Source of the DNA: Microbacteriaceae bacterium
Lineage (GTDB): Bacteria > Actinomycetota > Actinomycetes > Actinomycetales > Microbacteriaceae
Reading direction: 5' to 3'
Assembly: GCA_009780695.1 (NCBI GenBank)
Contig: WQZN01000023.1
Span: 1 to 34,751, forward strand
DNA: 34,751 nucleotides
The position numbers and the translations under genes were made by a program. This document shows positions 23,917 to 31,008 of this stretch, piece by piece. The notes under the pieces were generated by a model. The model was given only the letters and a program-made list of their open reading frames with translations. It was not told the origin of the DNA and did no database searches. Positions within the stretch are counted from its first letter, which is position 1, and each line of letters begins with the position of its first letter.

Positions 23917-25209
23917 TCAGTGGCCGATGTCGGGCACCGTGCGGGGGCGCACGACGAACCAGAAGCCGAGCACCGAGAGCGTCGAGGTGACGACCATGAT
24001 GCCGCCCATCGGCAGGCCGCTGTGCATCGGGAAGATGCCGACGATCGGCGCGACGATGCCGGCGAGCACGAACTGGAACGCACCGAGCAGCGACGCCGCC
24101 GTGCCGGCCTCGTGGGGGTGCGAGTTCATGGTCAGCACGCCGACGTTCGGGAAGCCGAAGCCGCACGCGCAGATGAAGAACCAGAGCGGCACCATCACGC
24201 CCCACTCCCCCAGCCCGAGCACGCTGTTCAGCGCGATCGCGATCGCGGCGGCGAGCATGACCGAGGTCGAGCACGCGAGGATCCACTGCGGCGCGACGCG
24301 GTGCACGATGCGCCCCGAGGTCTGCACGCCGATGATGATGCCGACCGAGTTGCAGGCGAACAGGATGCCGTACTGCTGCGGCGTGAAGTGGTACAGGTCC
24401 TGGAACAGGAAGGTGCTCGCCGAGAGGTACGCGAACAGGCCCGCGAAGTTCATCGAGCCGACGAGCACGATGCCGATGTAGATGCGGTCGGTGAGCACGG
24501 CCTTGTACCGCGACCGGAAGGTGGTGTGGGCGCTCTGCGCGGCGCGGACCGCTTTCGGCCGAGTCTCCATGATCCACAGCGACACGCAGATCACGACGAA
24601 GGCGCCGTAGCAGGCGAGCACCCAGAAGATGCCGCGCCACGGCATGATCAGCAGCAGCTGCGAGCCGAGCACGGGCGCGATCACGGGCGCGAGCCCGTTC
24701 ACGAGCGCGAGGTTGGCGAGCATCTTGACCATGGGGCGGCCGCTGAACAGGTCGCGGATCATGGCGGAGGACACGACGCCGCCCGCCGCCGCGCCGAAGC
24801 CCTGCAGGAAGCGGAAGACGCTCAGCACCTCGATGTTCGGGGCGAGCGCCGCGCCGAGGCACGCGAGGATGTGCAGGCTCGTCGCGAGGATGAGCGGCAG
24901 CCGGCGGCCGACCCGGTCGGACCACGGCCCCACGAGCAGCTGCCCCACGCCGAAGCCGATCGTCGTCGCGGTCAGGGTGAGCTGCACGAGCGAGGTCGTC
25001 GTCGAGAAGTCCGACTGCAGGGTCGGCAGCGACGGCAGGTACGTGTCCATCGTGAACGGGCCGAGCGCCGTGAGCGCACCCAGGATGAGCACGTAGGTGA
25101 GGCGCTGCCTGCTGCTGAGCGCGTCACCGGGGTGACGCGGCAGACCGGCTGCCGCGGCCTCCTCGTCGGAGGCAGGAAGGGTCAGGTCGAGGGGTGCGGT
25201 CGAAGTCAA
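23917..25209 (-). CDS. MFS drug exporter, Bcr/CflA type
   Basis: A 430-residue major facilitator with twelve membrane helices. The first helix reads YVLILGALTALGPFTMDTYLPSLP, typical of the Bcr/CflA (DHA1) branch, and the loop 2-3 motif A appears as GPWSDRVGRRLPLI. Such proteins export antibiotics, sulfonamides or, in some cases, sugars or peptides. The only in-frame start upstream of helix 1 is a TTG at 25209 with a weak GGAAC before it, so low expression is likely. The 34 polar residues before helix 1 are longer than usual. A palindrome, TCGAATCGATTCGA, sits about 60 bases upstream. Confidence 0.9.
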   Translation of the reverse strand: MTSTAPLDLTLPASDEEAAAAGLPRHPGDALSSRQRLTYVLILGALTALGPFTMDTYLPSLPTLQSDFSTTTSLVQLTLTATTIGFGVGQLLVGPWSDRVGRRLPLILATSLHILACLGAALAPNIEVLSVFRFLQGFGAAAGGVVSSAMIRDLFSGRPMVKMLANLALVNGLAPVIAPVLGSQLLLIMPWRGIFWVLACYGAFVVICVSLWIMETRPKAVRAAQSAHTTFRSRYKAVLTDRIYIGIVLVGSMNFAGLFAYLSASTFLFQDLYHFTPQQYGILFACNSVGIIIGVQTSGRIVHRVAPQWILACSTSVMLAAAIAIALNSVLGLGEWGVMVPLWFFICACGFGFPNVGVLTMNSHPHEAGTAASLLGAFQFVLAGIVAPIVGIFPMHSGLPMGGIMVVTSTLSVLGFWFVVRPRTVPDIGH

Positions 25210-25269
25210 GGCGGTTCCGTGTGCGAAGAAAGAAGAGAGGCGACGATCACGCCCGTCGGTAGTTCTTCT

Positions 25270-25283
25270 TCGAATCGATTCGA
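25270..25283. promoter_or_regulatory. Operator-like palindrome upstream of the MFS gene
   Basis: TCGAATCGATTCGA is a perfect 14-bp palindrome just downstream of a possible -35 TTGACG (complement of 25290-25295). The outer halves TCGAA/TTCGA equal those of the xyloglucan operators, but the centre differs (TCGA in place of GCGC). It could be a site for the ROK protein encoded next to it, or a second target of the LacI protein. Confidence 0.5.
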
Positions 25284-25298
25284 CGGCGTCGTCAAATG

Positions 25299-26501
25299 CT
25301 ACGCGACGCGTGCCGGGTCAGCCAAGAGAGGCTCGAAGGCGAGTTCGGCGGCGCCGACGAGAAGGATGTCCGAGCCGAGCAGCGTGCGAGTGATCTGCAC
25401 ACCTTCCAGCGTCTCGGGCAGCGTCGCCGCGGCCACGGCGCGATCGAGGGCGACCCCGTCGACCTGGTAGAGCGTCGCGAGGAAGCCGCCCAGCACGATC
25501 AGGCGCGAGTTGAAGAGCGTGAGGGCCGTGCCGAGCGCGACGCCGAGCAGCTCGAGCTGCCGCCGCACCTCTTCGCGCACGGCGGCGCCGGCCGCGGCCT
25601 CCGCACCGTCGGCTGCGAGCGCGGCGAGGATCGCGGCGGTGAGACCGTCCGCATCGATGGAGTCGAGGCCGAGCAGCGCGAGCAGGCGCGCACGGCTCAC
25701 CTCGGACTCGAGCGTGCCGGCGAGGCCTCCCGAGTCGATCGCCGTCCCGGCGCCGACGCGCACGTGGCCGAGCTCGCCCGCATGGCCTGCCGCGCCCGTG
25801 AACGCGGCGCCGCCGACGATCACCCCCGAGCCGATGCCCGACGAGCCGCCGTTGACGTAGATGAGCTCGGAGACGCCGACGCCCGCGCCGAAGACGTGCT
25901 CGGCGTAGGCACCGAGCTGCGCGTCGTTGGCGACCCGCACGGGCTGGCCCGTGGTGGCCGCGAGCATGCCGGCGAAGTCGACGTCGACCCAGCCGAGGTG
26001 CGGTGCGCGGCGCACGAGCCCGTCGGCGACGCGCACGAGGCCCGGCATCGCGACGCCGATGCCCACGATGCGGTCGACGGATGCCGTCTCGGTCAGCCCC
26101 GCGATCGCCTCGGCCGCCGCGGCCACGGCCTCCGCCGGCGTCGGCGCGTGGTCGAGGGCGATTCGGCGGCGTTGCTGCACGCGCCCGTCGAGCCCGACGA
26201 GGCCGACCGTGACGGCGTCGATCTCGGGGTTCACGGCGAGCGCTGCGACGCGCGGGTTCGGCGAGATGACCGGGCTCGGGCGGCCGACGCGCAGGTTGGT
26301 GTTGGGGCCCGTCTCGGTCACGAGGCCGAGCTCGACGAGCTCGGCGACGAGCGCGCCGACGGTCGAGCGGTTCAGGCCGGTCTCGCGCGTGACATCCGAC
26401 CGCGACACCGGGCCGACGTTGTGGGCGATCGTCAGCACGGTCGACAGGTTGTGCCTGCGCACGCTGTCGAGGTTGTTGCCCCGGCCGGACGGCTTCGCCA
26501 C
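25299..26501 (-). CDS. ROK-family transcriptional regulator
   Basis: A 400-residue repressor of the NagC/XylR type. The N-terminal winged helix (NLDSVRRHNLSTVLTIAHNVGPVSRSDVTRETGLNRSTVGALVAELVELG) is followed by a ROK sugar-kinase-like domain with IGIGVAMPG and the substrate segment GSSGIGSGVIVGG. The usual zinc-binding motif (CxCGxxGC) is missing: after GHAGELGH the sequence runs AIDSGGLAGTLES, with no cysteines. The GTG at 26501 with GAGAGGG upstream is the best start, and VAKPSGRGNN is a typical N-terminus. It lies downstream of the GH95 gene on the same strand, beyond a hairpin at 26578-26623, so it may be only partly cotranscribed. It could sense a sugar released by the operon. Confidence 0.88.
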   Translation of the reverse strand: MAKPSGRGNNLDSVRRHNLSTVLTIAHNVGPVSRSDVTRETGLNRSTVGALVAELVELGLVTETGPNTNLRVGRPSPVISPNPRVAALAVNPEIDAVTVGLVGLDGRVQQRRRIALDHAPTPAEAVAAAAEAIAGLTETASVDRIVGIGVAMPGLVRVADGLVRRAPHLGWVDVDFAGMLAATTGQPVRVANDAQLGAYAEHVFGAGVGVSELIYVNGGSSGIGSGVIVGGAAFTGAAGHAGELGHVRVGAGTAIDSGGLAGTLESEVSRARLLALLGLDSIDADGLTAAILAALAADGAEAAAGAAVREEVRRQLELLGVALGTALTLFNSRLIVLGGFLATLYQVDGVALDRAVAAATLPETLEGVQITRTLLGSDILLVGAAELAFEPLLADPARVA

Positions 26502-26577
26502 GTTCGCCCTCTCGTTCGCTGTTCGGTGGTTCCGAGCATCCCACACCGGCGGGGCGCGGCACTCGACTGCGCCGGGC

Positions 26578-26623
26578 GGCCCGGACTGCGCGCTGCGACA
26601 TGCCGCCCAGCGCAGTTCGGGCC
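26578..26623. terminator. Hairpin after the GH31-GH42-GH95 operon
   Basis: GGCCCGGACTGCGC (26578-26591) pairs with GCGCAGTTCGGGCC (26610-26623) with one wobble pair and an 18-base loop, 22 bases after the GH95 stop. It probably ends or attenuates transcription before the ROK gene. The 18-base loop matches that of the repeats at 2581 and 23461. Confidence 0.6.
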
Positions 26624-26644
26624 GTTCAGCGCGGTCGAGGCGGC

Positions 26645-28999
26645 TCAGGCCTCGCGCTCGGTCACCGCGGCGAGGCGCCCGTCGGCCCACTCGAGGTCGA
26701 CGATCGTCCCCCTGGTGGTGCGGATGCCCGTGGCACGGCCGTTCGGCAGGTCCGGCGGCAGCGCCGGCAGCAGGAGCAGTTCGTTCGTCGCCGGGTCGGT
26801 CTGCACAAGGGCCTCGACGAGCGCCGCGGGGAAGCCGAGGTTCGCGTCGATCTGGAACGGCGGGTGGGCGGCGAAGAGGTTCGGGTAGAGGCCGCCGTGC
26901 TCGCCGAAGCCGTTGTTCTCGCCCGCCCTCGCCGCGCGGCGCGTGAGGGCGAGGATGTCGCCGACCTTGTCGCCGCGCCCGAGACGGGCCCAGAGCGCCG
27001 CCTTCCACGCGAGCGACCAGCCGGTCGAGTCGTCGCCGCGACGCTCGAGCGTGCGCGTGACGGCCAACCGCTCGTCTTCGGTGAGCGCCCTCCGCAGGGG
27101 GTAGACGCCGACGAGGTGCGAGACGTGCCGATGATGCGGGTCCACACCGCGCTCGGCCCCGCCCCACTCGCGCACCTCGGGCTCGGGCTCGTCGGTGAAC
27201 GGCAGTTCCGCGGGCAGCAGCTCGAGCGCGCCGCGGGCGCGGCTGGCGATGTCGGCCCAGTCGGCAGTCGTGCACGGTGTCGGCGGCTCGGACTGTGCTC
27301 TAGTGACGACCGGGTTTCCGCGGTCGTCACTCGTGCACGGTGCGGCGGCGCCCGACTGTGCGGAACTGACGACCGCCTGCTCGCGCGCCAGCACGACGCA
27401 GCGCGCGAAGAGCGCGCGGGCGAGCGCGAGATCCATGGTCGAGCCCTGGGCGAGGGAGGCCGCGCCGCCGGCATCCGTCGCGAACTCGTTCTCGGGCGAG
27501 GTCGACGGCACGGTCGTGACGCCGCCCGGCTCGACCTGCAGCCAGTCGAGCAGGAACTCGGCGCAGCCGGCGACGAGCCGGGCGAGCCGCGCGCGGTCGG
27601 CGTCGGAGACCGGGCCGAAGTCGAGCAGCTCGCACGCGGTGAGCGTCAGCCACGCGGCGCCGAACGGCCAGAACGCCCAGGACGGGCTGTCGGAGCCGGT
27701 GCCCGACTGACCCGCGTAGGCCCAGGCATCCGAGTTGTGGTGGGCGACGAAGCCGCGGGCGCCGTAGAGGCGGCGCGCAGCATCCGCACCCGTGACCGCC
27801 ATGCCCTCGAGCAGGTCGAGCAGAGGGGCCGCGCATTCGGCGAGCCCCGTCGGCGCGGCGGACCAGTGGTTCATCTCGGTGTTGATGTTGATCGTGAAGT
27901 TGCTGCGCCACGGCGGCGCGAGCTCGGCGTTCCACAGCCCCTGCAGGGTCGGCGGCAGACCGCCCGTGCGGCTCGACGCGATGAGCAGGTACCGGCCGTG
28001 GTCGAACTGCAGCTGCGTGAGCTCGACCGGGTCGCCGCGCTCGATCGCGGCGGGCACGGTCGCACTCGGCTCGGCGAGCGGCAGCTCGAGGCGCGTGCGG
28101 TTCCACAGCTCGCCGTGGGTCGCGAGGTGCTCGGCGAGCAGCGCGTCCCAGCCGCGCGAGACAGCGCGCTCGACGGCGGCGGATGCCTCGGCCGCGGTGT
28201 CCGCGACGCGCCCGTGCGGCGGCGTCACGGGGTCGACGTAGTCGCTGACCGCGGCGAGCGCGACCAGGGTCTCGTCGGCTCCGTGGTCGATGCGCACGGC
28301 GACGGCCACGGTGACGGAGGCGCGCTCGTCCGACCACTCGAAGGATCCGCCCTGCGCCGAGACCGGGAAGCGCACGAGCACATCCGCACCGGCGGCGTGC
28401 TCGTGGCGCTCGTCTTCGCGCAACCGGGTCGTGAAGACGGGGCGGAACGCGCGCCGCAGCGCCGCCGGGCCCGTGATGCGGTGCAGGAGCGCGCCGGCAT
28501 CCGCCGACACGAAGGTCTCGTGCGTGAGGCCGCGTCCCGTCGACGCGTGCACGGCGGTCGCGAGGTCGAGCACACGCTCGCACTCCCCCACCCCCCTCCG
28601 CCGGTCGTCAGTCGTGCACGGTGCGGAGCCCTCGGACTGTGCCGGAGTGACGACCGGCGCGAGATCCGCACCCTCTCCGGCCTCGAGCACGAGCTCGCCG
28701 AGCGGCAGGAAGGTCGACACGTCGCCGTCCTGGAACAGCTTGGCGAGCCGGTCCGCCTCGGCGTGGTCCCCGGCGCGCACGGCGGCGCGCAGCTCGGCGA
28801 GCAGCGCCGGGCGGTCGAGCCCGGCCGCCCAGGCGCCGCCCTCGGCCGGCACGGGCCCGCCCGACCAGCCGTGGGTGTGGTTGAGCGCGAACCGCGGCTG
28901 CGCGGGGTCGCCGTAGGCCATGGCCCCGAGCACGCCGTTGCCGAGCGGCAACGCCTCGAGCCAGGTCGATGCCGGGGTGTCGAAGCGCAGACGGCTCAT
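26645..28999 (-). CDS. GH95 alpha-L-fucosidase/alpha-L-galactosidase with three in-frame palindrome insertions
   Basis: A 784-residue family 95 glycosidase, N-terminal beta domain then an (alpha/alpha)6 barrel. Family landmarks are LPLGNG near residue 20, NINTEMN (N371 and N373, matching the catalytic asparagines), SPENEF (E503, matching the acid) and HPPFQIDAN (D718). It would remove terminal alpha-1,2-fucose from the Fuc-Gal-Xyl side chain of xyloglucan; alpha-L-galactosidase activity also occurs in the family. No signal peptide is visible, so it is cytoplasmic. The ATG overlaps the stop of the GH42 gene (ATGA). Three stretches (about residues 115-133, 542-560 and 563-581) are encoded by copies of one 57-bp palindrome and have no counterpart in the family pattern. 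They leave the frame and the catalytic residues intact, so the enzyme is probably active. Confidence 0.92.
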   Translation of the reverse strand: MSRLRFDTPASTWLEALPLGNGVLGAMAYGDPAQPRFALNHTHGWSGGPVPAEGGAWAAGLDRPALLAELRAAVRAGDHAEADRLAKLFQDGDVSTFLPLGELVLEAGEGADLAPVVTPAQSEGSAPCTTDDRRRGVGECERVLDLATAVHASTGRGLTHETFVSADAGALLHRITGPAALRRAFRPVFTTRLREDERHEHAAGADVLVRFPVSAQGGSFEWSDERASVTVAVAVRIDHGADETLVALAAVSDYVDPVTPPHGRVADTAAEASAAVERAVSRGWDALLAEHLATHGELWNRTRLELPLAEPSATVPAAIERGDPVELTQLQFDHGRYLLIASSRTGGLPPTLQGLWNAELAPPWRSNFTININTEMNHWSAAPTGLAECAAPLLDLLEGMAVTGADAARRLYGARGFVAHHNSDAWAYAGQSGTGSDSPSWAFWPFGAAWLTLTACELLDFGPVSDADRARLARLVAGCAEFLLDWLQVEPGGVTTVPSTSPENEFATDAGGAASLAQGSTMDLALARALFARCVVLAREQAVVSSAQSGAAAPCTSDDRGNPVVTRAQSEPPTPCTTADWADIASRARGALELLPAELPFTDEPEPEVREWGGAERGVDPHHRHVSHLVGVYPLRRALTEDERLAVTRTLERRGDDSTGWSLAWKAALWARLGRGDKVGDILALTRRAARAGENNGFGEHGGLYPNLFAAHPPFQIDANLGFPAALVEALVQTDPATNELLLLPALPPDLPNGRATGIRTTRGTIVDLEWADGRLAAVTEREA
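27257..27313. repeat. Palindromic element A inside GH95
   Basis: A 57-bp unit with outer arms CCAGTCGGCA/TGACGACCGG (left arm with two changes) and inner stem CACGGT/ACTGTG. It is read in frame on the minus strand as PVVTRAQSEPPTPCTTADW. It is six bases from element B. Confidence 0.85.
27320..27376. repeat. Palindromic element B inside GH95
   Basis: A 57-bp unit with perfect 10-bp outer arms GCGGTCGTCA/TGACGACCGC and a 37-base centre holding the CACGGT/ACTGTG stem. It is read in frame on the minus strand as AVVSSAQSGAAAPCTSDDR. Confidence 0.9.
28601..28657. repeat. Palindromic element C inside GH95
   Basis: A 57-bp unit whose outer arms extend to 12 bp (CGCCGGTCGTCA at 28599-28610, its complement at 28648-28659), with the same 37-base centre as element B. 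It is read in frame on the minus strand as PVVTPAQSEGSAPCTTDDR. Confidence 0.9.
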
Positions 29000-31008
29000 G
29001 CGGCGCGCACCACCCGGAACTCGCCGGCGCCCAGGGTCACCGTTCCGTTCACGGGCACCCCGGTCAGGGCATCCGCACCCGCCAACTCGATCTCGCGCTC
29101 GCCGCTCGTGTGGTTGATCACGAAGACATACTCCCCGTCCGCGCCCTGTCGGCGCACGACCTCGAGCCCGGCGCCCGCCTCGGGCAGCTCGGGCGCGATG
29201 CCCGCGTCGCCGAGAGCGCGCACGAGCAGCGCGTCGAGCGCGGCGTCGTCGAGCGTCGTCGAGACGTAGCGCGCGAGCCCGTCGCCGTGCCGATTGGCGG
29301 TGATCGCGGGATGCCCCGCCGCCAGCCCGTCGAGGTACTCGGCCTCGGCCTCGGCCCCGCGCAGGTTCACGAGCTCGCTCCAGCCCGAACCCGTCGCGCC
29401 GGCAGCCAGCACACCGCCACCCAGCCCCACGGTCTCACCGTCTTCCAGGGGCAGCAGCTCCTCGACACGGACCCCGAGCACCGGGGCGAAGCGCCCCGCG
29501 TACCCGCCGAGCTCGATGTGCAGCTCGGAGTCGAATGTGCCCGAGAAATGCCAGACGACGGTGTGGCCGCCGCCCGCGACATACGTGTCGAGCCCGGCGG
29601 CCTCGGCGTCGGACGCGGAGAGGTGCGAGGGCACGAGCACGAGGTCGTACCCGGTGAGCGCCGGGTCGTCGAGCCGCACGAAGTCGACCGTGTGCCCGAG
29701 CAGCCACAGCGCACGGTGCACGCGGCGCACATCGGCGTAGAAGTCGTGGTCGCCCGACGGCAGCCCGGGCGAATCGGCCGCCCACCAGGCATCCGCCGAC
29801 CAGGCGATCGCGATCGACGTCGTCACGGCCTTCCGGCCCGGTGCCGTTGTCCAGCCGAACGGGTTGGCGATGCCCGGCAGGGAGCCGAGCACCTCGCCGA
29901 GCTCGCACACCTCGCGGAACACACGCGTGTCCGGCCCGGCGTGCGGCACGAGCGTCGAGTGGAACGCCTCGGAGCCCGCCGGGCCCGTGCGCCACTGGAA
30001 GAACAGCACGCCGTCCGAGCCGCGCGCGACGTGCTGCAGGCTCGTGCGCAGGCCCGCGCCCGGCTCCTTCGCGAGCAGCTTGCCGCCGCGCATGGTCAGG
30101 TTCATGGCCTGCTCCATGAGCAGCCATGCCCGGCCGTGCCCGAACGAGCGGGCCATGTCGGCGCCGAGCGCGGCGTGCGCCGCGCCCTCGACGCCGCGCG
30201 CGTCGACGTAGTGGTCGACCGACACGAAGTCCGACGCGAACGCGAACTCCCACGGGTCGTAGTGCAGCCACGTCGGCAGCATGAAGTTGGTCGTCACCGG
30301 CACGCCGGGCGCGACCTCCTTCACGACGTCGATCTGGTCCCGGTAGCAATCGAGCAACAGCTGCGCCGCGAAGCGCTTGAAGTCGATGACCTGGGTCGGA
30401 TTGTGCAGGTACTGCGTGGCCTGCGGGGCGAAGATCTGCGCCCAGTCCGAGTAGCCCTGCGACCAGAACGCCGTGTGCCACGCGCGGTTCAGCTCGGCGA
30501 GCGAGCCGTACTTCGCCTCGAGCCAGAGGCGGAACTCGCGGTCGGCCTCGGGCCCGAAGCTCACCGTGCCGTACTCGTTGTGCAGGTGCCACGCGGTGAG
30601 CGCGGGGTGCTGCCCGTAGCGCTCGGCGAGCGCGCGGGCGATCCGCGTCGCGGCCTCGCGGTAGGCGCGGGATGCCGGGTTGTAGGTGTCCCGCGAGCCG
30701 TGCAGCAGCCGCGCGCCGTCGGCCGTGACCGGCAGCCCCTCGGGGTGCGCGACCGAGAACCACGGCGGCGGCGACGCGGTCGGCGTGGCGAGGATGACCC
30801 CGATGCCGTTCTCGTGCATCAGGTCGATCACGCGGTCGAGCCAGCCGAACTCGTACTCGCCCTCGCGGGGCTCGAGCGTCGACCACGCGAAGACGCCGAG
30901 CGTCACGGTGTTGACGCCCGCCCGGCGCATGAGCGCGACGTCCTCGGCCCACACCGACTCGGGCCATTGCTCGGGGTTGTAGTCGCCGCCGAAGAGCAGC
31001 GCGGTCAT
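28996..31008 (-). CDS. GH42 beta-galactosidase
   Basis: A 670-residue family 42 enzyme: a TIM barrel beginning MTALLFGGDYNPEQWPESVW, then a trimerisation (Rossmann-like) domain (about 390-590) and a C-terminal beta domain. The catalytic acid/base is E145 in WHLHNEYG and the nucleophile E299 in LLMEQA. No signal peptide is present. It would remove the beta-1,2-linked galactose that becomes exposed after the GH95 enzyme has taken off fucose. Its start overlaps the GH31 stop, and its stop overlaps the GH95 start (ATGA at each end), so the three enzymes are translated in a coupled way. Other beta-galactosides could also be substrates. Confidence 0.94.
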   Translation of the reverse strand: MTALLFGGDYNPEQWPESVWAEDVALMRRAGVNTVTLGVFAWSTLEPREGEYEFGWLDRVIDLMHENGIGVILATPTASPPPWFSVAHPEGLPVTADGARLLHGSRDTYNPASRAYREAATRIARALAERYGQHPALTAWHLHNEYGTVSFGPEADREFRLWLEAKYGSLAELNRAWHTAFWSQGYSDWAQIFAPQATQYLHNPTQVIDFKRFAAQLLLDCYRDQIDVVKEVAPGVPVTTNFMLPTWLHYDPWEFAFASDFVSVDHYVDARGVEGAAHAALGADMARSFGHGRAWLLMEQAMNLTMRGGKLLAKEPGAGLRTSLQHVARGSDGVLFFQWRTGPAGSEAFHSTLVPHAGPDTRVFREVCELGEVLGSLPGIANPFGWTTAPGRKAVTTSIAIAWSADAWWAADSPGLPSGDHDFYADVRRVHRALWLLGHTVDFVRLDDPALTGYDLVLVPSHLSASDAEAAGLDTYVAGGGHTVVWHFSGTFDSELHIELGGYAGRFAPVLGVRVEELLPLEDGETVGLGGGVLAAGATGSGWSELVNLRGAEAEAEYLDGLAAGHPAITANRHGDGLARYVSTTLDDAALDALLVRALGDAGIAPELPEAGAGLEVVRRQGADGEYVFVINHTSGEREIELAGADALTGVPVNGTVTLGAGEFRVVRAA

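Noticed and set aside
26645..28999. Treating GH95 as a pseudogene because of the insertions
   Set aside because: All three insertions are multiples of three without stops, the catalytic residues remain, and overlaps with neighbouring genes are intact.
26600..29269. An 889-codon open frame on the plus strand opposite GH95
   Set aside because: It is antisense to a gene with catalytic motifs and ATGA coupling. Its composition is typical of shadow frames.
30370..30386. CGAAGCGCTTGA inside the GH42 gene as a further operator
   Set aside because: It matches only one half fully, lies within coding sequence and is explained by the Lys-Arg-Phe codons there.
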